The notes below the pieces were generated by a model, which did no database searches, was not told the DNA's origin, and worked only from the letters and a program-made list of their open reading frames with translations. Below, in pieces: positions 8,310-16,800 of a stretch of DNA of 33,289 bases. Source of the DNA: Pseudoluteimonas sp044226035 (GTDB lineage: Bacteria; Pseudomonadota; Gammaproteobacteria; Xanthomonadales; Xanthomonadaceae); NCBI GenBank assembly GCA_044226035.1, contig JBGAHT010000028.1, forward strand, positions 1 through 33,289. The letters run 5' to 3'. A program made the position numbers and the translations under genes. Position 1 is the stretch's first letter; each line of letters starts with the position of its first letter.

Positions 8310-8335
8310 CTTCTCCCCGTGACAACGGGGAGAAG
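8310..8335. repeat. CTTCTCCCC hairpin repeat between ung and receptor gene
   Basis: Perfect 11-bp stem CTTCTCCCCGT / ACGGGGAGAAG with a 4-base loop, starting 3 bases after the ung stop. It resembles the CCTCTCCC/GGGAGAGG hairpin family found elsewhere in the window and may also help end ung transcription, although no long T-run follows. Confidence 0.7.
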
Positions 8336-8356
8336 GAACGGCATTCGCAAAGAAAA

Positions 8357-8376
8357 ACCCCCGCCGGAGCGGGGGT
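8357..8376 (-). terminator. Rho-independent terminator of the TonB-dependent receptor gene
   Basis: An 8-bp stem ACCCCCGC / GCGGGGGT with a CGGA loop. Read on the minus strand it is followed by TTTTTCTTT, and it lies 25 bases beyond the receptor stop codon. Confidence 0.85.
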
Positions 8377-8400
8377 GGGGAAGCCGCCGGGGGAACGGCG

Positions 8401-11127
8401 TCAGAACTTGTAGCTGGCGCCCAGCATGTAGGTGCGGCCGTATTCGAAGTAGTCGCTGAAGCGATCGGGATAGCCGACGACGGTCTGTCGCGAAGGCTCG
8501 TTGGTCAGGTTGTTGACCTGGAAGGTCAGCGACAGGTTCTTCAGCGGGCCGTCCTGGAAGCTGTAGCCGACCTGCGCGTCCACCACCTTCTCGCCGGCCA
8601 GCGCGTGGCGTTCGAGGTCGCCGCCGAAGCCTTCGAATTCGCCGACGAAGGTCGAGCGCGTGCGGCGGCTGACGCGGGCCGAGAAGCCCCAGCGTTCGAA
8701 GTACAGGGTCGCGTTCGACACGTACTTCGACAAGCCGGGCAGCGGATCGGTGGTGCCGGGGCCGTTGGGGTGGATCGCGCTCTTGGTGTCCGAATAGCTG
8801 CCCTGGAAGCCGAAGCCCTCCAGCGGCGACCAGAACATGCCGAACGGCACCGACACGGCCAATTCGAGGCCCTTGATGCTGCCGCCCTGGCCGTTGGTCG
8901 GATGGGTCCACAGCGCCTGGGTCGAAGCGGGCACCAGGGGATCCCACGCCGGTTGCGGCGGAATCCCTAGGGTGGCGACGTCGAAGGGCTCGGCCACGTT
9001 GTAGATGTAGGTCTTCAGGTTCTTGTAGAAGTAGGCGACGCTGACGTAGCCCTTGTTCTCGCCGAAGTACTTCTCGTAGGACAGGTCGTAGAAGTCCGCG
9101 ACGGTCGGCTTCAGTTCCGGATTACCGGAACTGCGCACCCAGCACGGCGCCGACACCCCGCTTGCGCAGGGGCCGGAATCGTACTGGCTGACATAGACGT
9201 TGTCGCTCGCGCGCATGTCGTCCATGCGCGGGCGCGCCATCTGCCGCCCGGCGCCGAACCGCAGGTACTGGTCGGCCGGCAGGCCGAAGATCAGGTTCAT
9301 GCTCGGCAGCCAGTCGGTGTAGTTGGTGCCTTCGGTGATCGGATTGCCGAGCGGGTATCCCTGCGATGTCCGGTAACCGGAGGACTGCTGGTCCGCATTG
9401 ACCGCCTGCACGCCGACGTTGCCCTTCAGGGTGACCGCCGAACCGAGGTTGGTATCGATCTTCGCCTGCACGTACAAGGTGCTGACGCGTTCGTTGATCG
9501 TCCAATCCTTGTTCGTGATGTCCTTGTTTTCCTTCGGGATCAGGTAGTAGAACCCGCCATTGACCAGGGCTTGCGGGTCCAGGGAGATCAGCGAATCGAG
9601 GCCGAAATAGCCGAAGTCGTTGATGCTGTAGCCATAGCCGCTGGTCGGCACCGGCACCGCGACGTTGGCGCCGATGTCGCAGGCCTGGGTGATGCACAGG
9701 GTGTTCTCGACCGAGGCGCGGCTCTTGCGGCGCTCGGTGATGTTGCCGCCGAAGTCGATTGCGCTGATGAAGCCGCTGTCGAAGCTGCGCTCGAAGTCGA
9801 GCCGGAACGAGGACAGCGTGTCCTTGACCGTGAAATCCTTGAGGTAGCCCGCTTGCGCGCGCGCGCGCGCCGGGTCGTAGTCCCAGCCCCAGCCGCCGGG
9901 ATCGCGCATCATGAAGTTGGCCGGGTCGGAGTAATCGGTGCCGAAGTCGAAGTCGTAGTAGCCGTCGCCGTTGAGCGCGAAGCTCGCGGTGTCGGACGCG
10001 TTGCGCGCGGCGTAGGTCTCGAGCACGCGCTCCTTGCGCTTGGCGCTGGAGGTGCTGAGGTTGGCGGTCACCGACCAGTGGTCGTTGATCTGCAGCTTGT
10101 TGTTCCAGTTCAGCGAGAACAGCTTGTCGTGCTGGGCGTCGTAGTCGTTGCGCACCACCGCCTGGGTGATGTTGGCGGTGCCCGCGGTCGCGGTGCCGTC
10201 GGCCGAGAACGAGGTCCCGGTCGAGGCCATGTTGAACTGCAGGCCGTTGCGGTTGGTGTCCTTGTTGAACTTGGAATAGAACACGTCCAGCACGCTGTGG
10301 AAGCTGTCGGTCGGCTTCCACTCCAGGGTGCCCATGAAGCCGCCGCGCTTGTTGCGGTCCTTCTGCGCCCAGAGTTCCGAACCGGTCGGCGCGCCGTTGC
10401 CGTCGTAGCCCCAGGAATGTTCCTGCCGGCCCTGGGTCGGGTTGTCGAGGTAGGCATAGCCCAGCGCCAAACCGATCGTGCGGTCCTTGAACTGGTCGAT
10501 GTAGGAGAAGCTGAAACGGTCGCCGTTGCTGTCGATGCCGGCTTCCCGGTTCTGGCTGGCGCGCGCGCTGACCGCGACCACGCGCTTGTCGAACGCCAGC
10601 GGGCGCACGGTGTGGATGTCGACCGTGCCGGACAGGCCCTGGTTGACCATGTCGGCTTCGGTGGTCTTGTGCACCACCACTTCGCTGGTCAGTTCGGACG
10701 GATACTGGTCGAACTCGACGCCGCGGTTGTTGCCCAGGCTCACCTGTTCGGTGCCGTTGAGCAGCGTGGTCGAGAAGTTGCCGGCGAAGCCGCGGATGTT
10801 GATTTCCTGCGGGCGTCCGCCGAAGCGCTGCGCGGTCAGGCCCGGGAGCCGCGCGATCGAGTCGGCGATGGACTGGTCGGGCAGCTTGCCGATGTCCTCG
10901 GACGACACCGCCTCGGAAATCGTGCTCTGGTTCTTCTTGGTGTCGATCGCGTCCTGGATGCCCTTGCGGATGCCGGTCACCACGATGGTGTCGAGCTGGT
11001 TCGCATCGGTGCTGGCGGTGTCCGTGCCGGCGTCGGTCGCGTCCGCCGACTGCGCATAGGCCGAGTTGGCCAGCATCATGGTGGCCGAGGCCAGCGCGAC
11101 GCTCAGCAGGTTGCGTTTCAGTTGCAT
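8401..11127 (-). CDS. TonB-dependent receptor, maltodextrin-type
   Basis: Outer-membrane active transporter, 908 residues from the ATG at 11127, which has GGGGAG at a good distance; the adjacent GTG at 11130 sits too close to that site. A signal peptide is clear, with cleavage after AYA (residue 25). A TonB-box-like segment LDTIVVTG (45-52) precedes the plug domain, which has LPDQSIADSIARLPGLTAQRFGGRPQ-type residues and NIRGF. The 22-strand barrel follows, ending in the terminal aromatic of YKF. The pattern fits the large-receptor class common in Xanthomonas and Caulobacter that takes up oligosaccharides, as MalA does for maltodextrin. Substrate is inferred from the neighbouring glucosidases, amylase and operator. 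An operator copy lies 109 bp upstream of the start. Confidence 0.93.
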   Translation of the reverse strand: MQLKRNLLSVALASATMMLANSAYAQSADATDAGTDTASTDANQLDTIVVTGIRKGIQDAIDTKKNQSTISEAVSSEDIGKLPDQSIADSIARLPGLTAQRFGGRPQEINIRGFAGNFSTTLLNGTEQVSLGNNRGVEFDQYPSELTSEVVVHKTTEADMVNQGLSGTVDIHTVRPLAFDKRVVAVSARASQNREAGIDSNGDRFSFSYIDQFKDRTIGLALGYAYLDNPTQGRQEHSWGYDGNGAPTGSELWAQKDRNKRGGFMGTLEWKPTDSFHSVLDVFYSKFNKDTNRNGLQFNMASTGTSFSADGTATAGTANITQAVVRNDYDAQHDKLFSLNWNNKLQINDHWSVTANLSTSSAKRKERVLETYAARNASDTASFALNGDGYYDFDFGTDYSDPANFMMRDPGGWGWDYDPARARAQAGYLKDFTVKDTLSSFRLDFERSFDSGFISAIDFGGNITERRKSRASVENTLCITQACDIGANVAVPVPTSGYGYSINDFGYFGLDSLISLDPQALVNGGFYYLIPKENKDITNKDWTINERVSTLYVQAKIDTNLGSAVTLKGNVGVQAVNADQQSSGYRTSQGYPLGNPITEGTNYTDWLPSMNLIFGLPADQYLRFGAGRQMARPRMDDMRASDNVYVSQYDSGPCASGVSAPCWVRSSGNPELKPTVADFYDLSYEKYFGENKGYVSVAYFYKNLKTYIYNVAEPFDVATLGIPPQPAWDPLVPASTQALWTHPTNGQGGSIKGLELAVSVPFGMFWSPLEGFGFQGSYSDTKSAIHPNGPGTTDPLPGLSKYVSNATLYFERWGFSARVSRRTRSTFVGEFEGFGGDLERHALAGEKVVDAQVGYSFQDGPLKNLSLTFQVNNLTNEPSRQTVVGYPDRFSDYFEYGRTYMLGASYKF

Positions 11128-11235
11128 CACTCACTCCCCATGAGTTGCAGGTTTCGTCGGGTGCAGGCCGTTGCGGCCTTTACGTTTTTCTCACGCGGCC
11201 ATGGTAGGCGCGTGTCGCACTGCACAATGGGTTCC

Positions 11236-11249
11236 TGCATACGTATTCA
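11236..11249. promoter_or_regulatory. LacI-type operator copy 1 (TGCATACGTATTCA)
   Basis: A 14-bp near-perfect palindrome in the 189-bp gap upstream of the TonB-dependent receptor gene. It is the exact reverse complement of the copy at 18528-18541 and differs at one position from the perfect copy at 15154-15167. It is therefore placed to control receptor transcription. Binding by the LacI-family protein at 21940-22965 is inferred. Confidence 0.8.
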
Positions 11250-11316
11250 TGCGATTCATGCAAAGAAAACCGTTGGTTTCCGTGTGCCAGGGCGCTCGCC
11301 GCGGACGACCGTCGGG

Positions 11317-12267
11317 TTAGTCGCCGGGTGCGTGCGCGAGCGGCGAAGGCACGACCAGCGGCGTGCGGCCGTAGGCCCAGCGCAGGAACTCGGGCAGCAT
11401 GCGTTTCCACGCGGCCTGATTGTGTTCGCCGCCCGCGACCGTCGCGAACGCGACCGGCTCGCGGCGTTCCGGGCGCAGCGACCAGTCGAGGTCGGCGTCG
11501 TCGCCGCGTTGCAGGGCGAGCGCGAGATCGCGCGCATCATCGACCGCATCGTTCACGCCGTCTCCGTCCCGGTCGTCGGTTTCCTCCTGGTCGCCGACCG
11601 CGATCCACCAGCGCGTGCGCTGCCGCCGGCGTGGATCGGCACGCCCGGCCTCGACCATGCCCTGCGCCAGCCGCGTGCGTTGCGCCGCGGCCGCGTCGCC
11701 GCGTTCGGACGAAAGCCAGAACGAGGGCGAGAACGCGCCGACCGTGGCGAACAGTTCCGGATAGTTCCAGCCGAGGTTGAAGGCGTTGAGCGCGCCCAGC
11801 GACCATCCCACCACCGCGCGGCCGCGGCGCGAATGCCGGGTGCGGTAATGCGCGTCGACGAAGGGGACCAGCGTGTGCGCCAGCCATTCCGAATACGCCT
11901 GCGCGCGCGTTCCGACCGGCCCGTACTTCGTGTCCGCGACCACGCTGCGCGCCCGCGCGCGGTCGGACAGGCCGTACGCGCCCATGCGATCGCGCGGCAT
12001 GTCGATCGCGACCACGATCGGCAGATCGACGCCTTCGGCTTGCAGCGCGCGCAAGCTGGCCTCCAGCCCGACCGCCTCCATGTCCTGGCCGTCGTTGGCG
12101 TACAGCACCGGGTGCCGGCGGCCGTCGTCGAAGCGGTAGACGCGCACGCGCAGCGGCGCGTCGTCCACGCCCGGCGCCTGCAATCGCAGCGTGTCCACGC
12201 GCAGTTCCGCCGCCGGCGCGAGCAGCGGCGCGAGCGCCAGCAGCGCCGCGGCCAGGCGCCTGCTCAC
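11317..12267 (-). CDS. Secreted alpha/beta-hydrolase, esterase D/enterochelin-esterase-like
   Basis: 316 residues from a GTG whose first bases overlap the stop of the upstream gene (GTGA). The N-terminus (MSRRLAAALLALAPLLAPAAE) is a plausible signal peptide, so a periplasmic or outer location is likely. The fold is that of the putative esterase family (Fes/EstD type). The nucleophile elbow is GWSLG with Ser156 followed by NAFNLGWNYPELFATVGAFSPSFW; the likely catalytic His is His282 in GGEHNQAAWKRMLP. Between them is DDRDGDGVNDAVDD (about 231-244), an acidic DxDGDGxxD loop of the calcium-binding type. Such proteins often sit in carbohydrate loci and may remove acyl groups or act on glucan esters; the substrate cannot be read here. 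Third gene of the leftward GH97-DUF6445-esterase set. Confidence 0.85.
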   Translation of the reverse strand: MSRRLAAALLALAPLLAPAAELRVDTLRLQAPGVDDAPLRVRVYRFDDGRRHPVLYANDGQDMEAVGLEASLRALQAEGVDLPIVVAIDMPRDRMGAYGLSDRARARSVVADTKYGPVGTRAQAYSEWLAHTLVPFVDAHYRTRHSRRGRAVVGWSLGALNAFNLGWNYPELFATVGAFSPSFWLSSERGDAAAAQRTRLAQGMVEAGRADPRRRQRTRWWIAVGDQEETDDRDGDGVNDAVDDARDLALALQRGDDADLDWSLRPERREPVAFATVAGGEHNQAAWKRMLPEFLRWAYGRTPLVVPSPLAHAPGD

Positions 12268-12980
12268 GCAGCCGCGGACAGCGCGCGCGTGCACGCGAAG
12301 AAACCGTTGATGGTCAGGCGCCCGCGGCGCGGATCGCCCGACAGCAGCTGCGGCGCGCGGATGTCGCCGCTGTGCATCACCGTGCCGGGGTAGGCGACCA
12401 TCCGGTTCCAGCGCGGTTCCACCTCCAGCACCTTCTGGAACCAGTCGTTGGAATCGCACATGTAGCCGCGCGCGATGCCGGTTTCGGCGTGGAAGCGCTC
12501 CGCGGGCCATTCCGCGGCGCAGCGCACCAGTTGCGCGATGTCCTGCGGCGGGCGCTTGGGCATGTAGAAGCCGGTGCCGCCGAGCGCGGGGTCGCGGAAC
12601 AGGTAGAGCACGCTCGCGGCGACCACCTGCCCCGGCGGTACGTCCAGGCGGTCGACGTGGCAGAAGCATTGGCGCGGATGCAACGACCCGGGCGCGGCGG
12701 TGGTCATCGCCAGGCGGCCCATGCGCCGCAGCGTGCGCCGTCCTCCGAGCCTGCGCCGCAGGTGCCGGGCGAAGAACGCCTCGAGCTGCTCGGTGGCGCT
12801 TTCGGGCAAGGCCAATTCCGGGCCGGGATAGGCGTTGGCCTGGCGTTCGCCGAACGCCAGGCGGTGGGTTTCCGCGTATTCCACCCAGCGCTCCGGTTCC
12901 AGCAAGGCGTCGTCGATGACGTAGCAGTCGTGCCGCGGCCCGATCGCGAGGCGTTCGATCCGCGGGTTCGGGTTGAACAT
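12264..12980 (-). CDS. DUF6445-type protein with HxD...H dioxygenase signature
   Basis: 238 residues, ATG at 12978-12980, 20 bp after the GH97 stop and overlapping the esterase start by 4 bases. The sequence carries the metal-binding triad of double-stranded beta-helix 2-oxoglutarate/Fe(II) oxygenases: His108-Val-Asp110 (CHVDRLD), a distal His203 (VMHSGD), and Arg221 (GRLTINGFF) at the place of the oxoglutarate-binding arginine. The early part, with DDALLEPERWVEYA, is typical of the group. I assign the DUF6445 label from overall resemblance. Genes of this type are often found near flavin-dependent halogenases and TonB-dependent receptors in Caulobacter and Xanthomonas relatives, but their reaction is unknown. 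No signal peptide, so cytoplasmic. Confidence 0.75.
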   Translation of the reverse strand: MFNPNPRIERLAIGPRHDCYVIDDALLEPERWVEYAETHRLAFGERQANAYPGPELALPESATEQLEAFFARHLRRRLGGRRTLRRMGRLAMTTAAPGSLHPRQCFCHVDRLDVPPGQVVAASVLYLFRDPALGGTGFYMPKRPPQDIAQLVRCAAEWPAERFHAETGIARGYMCDSNDWFQKVLEVEPRWNRMVAYPGTVMHSGDIRAPQLLSGDPRRGRLTINGFFACTRALSAAA

Positions 12981-13000
12981 CGCCGCCGTCGCCGCGCGGG

Positions 13001-15049
13001 TCAGAGCGCCTTGAACCGGATCGCCTCGCCGCCGCCCGGCGCGAGCCTGAGCGTCAGCGAATCGCCCGCCGCGACCGTGCGCGTTTCGCGCACGAAGCGG
13101 AAGCGCGCGTCGCCGTGCCAGTCGGCGCCGTCGCCGTCGCGGTAGACCTGCGCCTCGTACCGGCGCCCGGGTTCGAGGAAATCGAGCTTCACCTCCAGCG
13201 TGCGCGCGTTCTCGTCGGTGACGCTGCCCAGGTACCAGTCGTCGCTGTTGCGGTCCTTGCGCACGATGGTGGCGTAGTCGCCGACTTCGCCGTTCGGCAC
13301 CAGGGTGCGGTCCCAGTCGGTCGGCACGTCCTCGATGAACCGGAACGCGTCCATGTGCTGCGCGTAATGCTCGGGCAGGTCCGCGGCCATCTGGATCGGG
13401 CTGTAGATCACTACGTACAGGGCGAGTTGCTTCGCCAGCGTGCTCTGGATTTCCTGGCCGTTGCGGCCGGTCAGGCTCAACACGCCGGGGGTGAAATCCA
13501 TCGGCCCGGACAGCAGGCGGGTGAACACCAGGTTGGCCTCGTGCTCCGGCGGGTTGGGCGGATCGCCCCAGGCGTTGTATTCCATGCCGCGCGCGCCCTC
13601 GCGCGACACCCAGTTCGGATAAGTGCGGCGCAGGCCGGTGTCCTTGATCGGCTCGTGCGCGTCGATGGCGATGTGGTGCCTGGCCGCCTGTTCGACCACG
13701 TACAGGTGGTGGCGCGACATCCATTGCCCGTCGTGCCATTCGCGCGCAATCGCGCCGCCCGGCGCGTCCTGGCGCTCGACCTGCCCGGCATCGCAGACGT
13801 AGCCGGTCTTGACCGCGTCGATGCCGAGTTTCTCGTACAGCGCGAACGCCTTCGGGACCTGGCGTTCGAAATGGCTGACCGCGCAGCCGGTCTCGTCGTG
13901 GCCGATCAGGTGCACGCCTTTCGACTTGGCGTAGGCGGCGAGCTTGCCGAGATCGTAGTCGGGCGTGGGCCGGGTGAAGTCGAAACCCCAGCCGTTGGCG
14001 AACCAGTCGCCGTCCCAGCCGACGTTCCAGCCTTCGACCAGCACGCCGCGGAAGCCGTGCGCGGCGGCGAAGTCGATGTAGCGCATGGTCTCGGCCGTGG
14101 TCGCGCCGTGGCGCGGGCCGGTCGCCCAGGTCTGCTGGTCGAGGTGCAGCGACCACCAGATGCCGACGTATTTCGCCGGCTGGAACCAGCGGGTGTCGCC
14201 GAGCTTGTTGGGCTCGTTCAAGTTGAGGATGAGGTGCGATTCGACCAGCCCGCCGGCGCGGTCGGCGATCTGGATCGAACGCCACGGCGTCGCGAACGGC
14301 GTGTCGCGGACCACGCTCGCGCCCTGCTCGCCGCCCGGCGCGAGGTGCGCGCGCAGGCGCTGGCCGTCGACCCGGCGCAGCCACATCGACGCATAGTCGA
14401 CCAGCGCGGCCTCGTGGAAGGACAGGTAGGTGCCGTCGTCGGTCTTCACCGTCAGCGGCGTGTGCGCCTGCGACACCTCGGCCAGCGGCGTCTTGCGGTA
14501 CAGGTATTCGTAGCGGTTCCATTCGCCGGCGGGGATCCACCACGCGGTCGACGGCCGCGCGACGTCGAATTCGGTCGCCTCGTCCTCGATCTCCACGCGT
14601 TGCAGCGCCGGCTGCCGGGGCAGTTCGTAGCGGAAGCCCAGGCCGTCGTCGTAGACGCGGAACACCACGTCGAAGCGGCGGTGGTCGCGATCGGTTTCGG
14701 CGAAGCGCGCGCGCAGCTCGTTGTAACGGTCGCGGATGCGGCGTTCCTCGCCCCAGGGCTGTTCCCAGGTCGAATCGCTGGCGCGCGTGGATTGCGATTC
14801 CAGCGCGAGGTTGCGCAGCAGCTCGCGGCCGTTGCGCAGGACGAAGCCGAGCCGCGAATCGCCGATCAGCGGCTTGCCGTCGCGCGCCGCGCGCCACGCG
14901 AGCCGGCCTTCGCCGTTGAGGCTGAGCTCGACCGTGGTGCGGCCGTCGGGCGAGGCGACGCGGGCGAGGGCGGCGTCCTCGGCGCGGGCGGCGGGTGCGC
15001 GCAGCAGGGCGGCCGCTGCGAACGCGAGGATGGCGAGGCGGATGCGCAT
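13001..15049 (-). CDS. Glycoside hydrolase family 97 alpha-glucosidase (SusB-like)
   Basis: 682 residues starting at the ATG 15047-15049, with AGGAG nine bases upstream and a clear signal peptide ending near ARA-E, so periplasmic. The N-terminal beta-sandwich with SPDGRTTVELSLNGEGRLAW leads into a (beta/alpha)8 barrel. Glutamates line up with the inverting GH97 enzymes: Glu466 in AHEPIKDTG and Glu490 in GARGMEYNAW are 24 apart, as Glu508 and Glu532 are in SusB of Bacteroides, and Glu386 in GHDETG matches the third. The family releases glucose from maltose and maltodextrin. Divergent from the halogenase gene across a region with a perfect operator palindrome. First gene of a leftward operon with the DUF6445 and esterase genes. 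Confidence 0.93.
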   Translation of the reverse strand: MRIRLAILAFAAAALLRAPAARAEDAALARVASPDGRTTVELSLNGEGRLAWRAARDGKPLIGDSRLGFVLRNGRELLRNLALESQSTRASDSTWEQPWGEERRIRDRYNELRARFAETDRDHRRFDVVFRVYDDGLGFRYELPRQPALQRVEIEDEATEFDVARPSTAWWIPAGEWNRYEYLYRKTPLAEVSQAHTPLTVKTDDGTYLSFHEAALVDYASMWLRRVDGQRLRAHLAPGGEQGASVVRDTPFATPWRSIQIADRAGGLVESHLILNLNEPNKLGDTRWFQPAKYVGIWWSLHLDQQTWATGPRHGATTAETMRYIDFAAAHGFRGVLVEGWNVGWDGDWFANGWGFDFTRPTPDYDLGKLAAYAKSKGVHLIGHDETGCAVSHFERQVPKAFALYEKLGIDAVKTGYVCDAGQVERQDAPGGAIAREWHDGQWMSRHHLYVVEQAARHHIAIDAHEPIKDTGLRRTYPNWVSREGARGMEYNAWGDPPNPPEHEANLVFTRLLSGPMDFTPGVLSLTGRNGQEIQSTLAKQLALYVVIYSPIQMAADLPEHYAQHMDAFRFIEDVPTDWDRTLVPNGEVGDYATIVRKDRNSDDWYLGSVTDENARTLEVKLDFLEPGRRYEAQVYRDGDGADWHGDARFRFVRETRTVAAGDSLTLRLAPGGGEAIRFKAL

Positions 15050-15153
15050 TCCTTGGAACTCCTGCGGGACCGCGCGGACCACGGCGGCGCGCGCGACGAG
15101 GCGAAACCGTCGTCGCCCGGATCGTAACGCGCGCCACGCCGATGCCCAGTCCT

Positions 15154-15167
15154 TGCATACGTATGCA
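15154..15167. promoter_or_regulatory. LacI-type operator copy 2, perfect palindrome (TGCATACGTATGCA)
   Basis: A perfect 14-bp palindrome in the 215-bp divergent region between GH97 and the halogenase gene, 105 bp upstream of GH97 and 98 bp upstream of the halogenase. A single protein bound here could act on both. For the halogenase, a weak promoter-like pair (ATGACG, 17 bases, CATACT) lies downstream of the palindrome; this is tentative. Confidence 0.85.
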
Positions 15168-15264
15168 GCGGTGGCAGCGCACCCGCGCCGCGGCATGACG
15201 CCCGCGTCGCGCCGACGCATACTGGCCGCGAACCCGCGCAGCGGCGGAAGGGAAGGGGCACGGC

Positions 15265-16785
15265 ATGATCGAGCGACTCCACGATGTCGTTATCGTCGGC
15301 GGCGGCACCGCGGGCTGGATGACCGCGGCCGCGCTGGCCAAGGTGATGGCCGGGACCTACAACATCCGCCTGGTCGAATCGGACGAGATCGGCATCGTCG
15401 GCGTCGGCGAGGCGACGATCCCGATGATCAAGCTCTACAACAACGCGCTCGAGCTCGACGAAGCCGACTTCATGCGCATGACCAAGGGCTCGTTCAAGCT
15501 CGGCATCGAGTTCCGCGACTGGGGGGCCATCGGCGACAGCTACATCCACGGCTTCGGCCGCATCGGCCAGGACCTCGGCCTGGTGCCGTTCCACCAGTAC
15601 TGGCTGAAGATGCACGCCGAGGGGCGCGCGGGCCCGCTCGAGGACTATTCGATCAACACCGCGGCCTGCCGCGCGAACAAGTTCATGCCCGCGGCCAGCG
15701 ACCGCCCGAACTCGCCGCTGGCCGACATCGCCTACGCCTACCACTTCGACGCCGGCCTGTACGGCCAGTACCTGCGCCGCTACGCCGAGGCGCGCGGCGT
15801 GCGCCGCACCGAGGGCAAGGTGGTGGACGTGGAATTGCGCGGCGAGGACGGTTTCGTCGAGGCGATCCGGCTGGAAGGCGGCGAACGCATCGCCGGCGAC
15901 CTGTTCATCGATTGCAGCGGCTTCCGCGGCCTGCTGATCGAACAGGCGCTCAAGACCGGCTACGAGGACTGGTCGCACCTGCTGCCCTGCGACCGCGCCG
16001 TGGCGGTGCCCTGCGAATCCAACGGCCCGCTGACGCCGTACGTGCGCTGCACCGCACTCGAGTCCGGCTGGCAATGGCGCATCCCGCTGCAGCACCGCAC
16101 CGGCAACGGCTACGTCTACAGCAGCCAGTTCATCAGCGACGACGAGGCCGCGGCGCGCGCGCTGTCGATGCTCGACGGCAAGCCGCTGGCCGATCCGCGC
16201 GTGCTGCGTTTCACCGGCGGCAAGCGCAAGAAGGGCTGGAACCGCAACGTCTACGCCATCGGCCTGTCGAGCGGCTTCCTCGAGCCGCTGGAATCGACCA
16301 GCATCCACCTGATCCAGTCGGCGATCGCGCGCCTGACCGCGTTCTTCCCGCACCGCGGCTTCGAGCAGGACGACATCGACGAGTGCAACGCGCACGCGGA
16401 CTTCGAGATCGACCGCATCCGCGATTTCCTGATCGCGCACTATTGCGTGACCGAGCGCGAGGACACGCCGTTCTGGCGCCACTGCAAGCACATGGACATC
16501 CCGGACACGCTGCGCCACCGCCTGCGCATGTTCGCCGACAACGGGCGCATCTTCCGCGAGGGCACGGAGATGTTCACCGAGGTCAGCTGGCTGCAGGTGA
16601 TGCACGGGCAGCGGCTCGCGGTGCGCGGTTACCACCCGCTGGTGGACGTGCATCCCGAGCAGCGCATCGCCGATTTCCTCGGCGGCATCCGCAACGTGGT
16701 CGGGAACTGCGTGCGCGCGATGCCGACCCACGACGAATTCGTCGCGCGCTACTGCGCGATCCCGCCGGAACAGGCCGCGGCCTAG
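15265..16785 (+). CDS. Flavin-dependent halogenase of the tryptophan-halogenase family
   Basis: 506 residues, ATG at 15265 with AAGGGG six bases upstream. It has the FAD-binding motif GGGTAGWM (12-19), the halogenase fingerprint WxWxIP as WQWRIP (269-274), and the lysine that forms the halogenating species in PrnA (here Lys78 in GSFKLGIEF). A glutamate in FLEPLEST (340 or 343) matches the PrnA catalytic Glu. All the key residues of an active halogenase are present. Xanthomonas and Brevundimonas members of this group halogenate, preferentially brominate, indole-type compounds in vitro, but their natural substrate is unknown. It sits inside a maltodextrin locus and shares an operator with GH97. 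No flavin reductase is nearby. It converges on the GH13 gene with a 15-bp gap. Confidence 0.88.
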   Translation: MIERLHDVVIVGGGTAGWMTAAALAKVMAGTYNIRLVESDEIGIVGVGEATIPMIKLYNNALELDEADFMRMTKGSFKLGIEFRDWGAIGDSYIHGFGRIGQDLGLVPFHQYWLKMHAEGRAGPLEDYSINTAACRANKFMPAASDRPNSPLADIAYAYHFDAGLYGQYLRRYAEARGVRRTEGKVVDVELRGEDGFVEAIRLEGGERIAGDLFIDCSGFRGLLIEQALKTGYEDWSHLLPCDRAVAVPCESNGPLTPYVRCTALESGWQWRIPLQHRTGNGYVYSSQFISDDEAAARALSMLDGKPLADPRVLRFTGGKRKKGWNRNVYAIGLSSGFLEPLESTSIHLIQSAIARLTAFFPHRGFEQDDIDECNAHADFEIDRIRDFLIAHYCVTEREDTPFWRHCKHMDIPDTLRHRLRMFADNGRIFREGTEMFTEVSWLQVMHGQRLAVRGYHPLVDVHPEQRIADFLGGIRNVVGNCVRAMPTHDEFVARYCAIPPEQAAA

Positions 16786-16800
16786 CCCGCCCGCAGCGCC

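Noticed and set aside
11128..11130. GTG one codon upstream of the TonB-dependent receptor ATG
   Set aside because: Too close to the GGGGAG ribosome site; the ATG at 11127 is better placed.
11264..11280. Weak inverted repeat AAACC/GGTTT after the esterase gene as a terminator
   Set aside because: Five-base stem and poor T-run; not strong enough to call.
15050..15220. Longer N-terminus for GH97 (57 more residues)
   Set aside because: It would cover the operator and lacks signal-peptide character; the ATG at 15049 has a good ribosome site and a signal peptide right after it.
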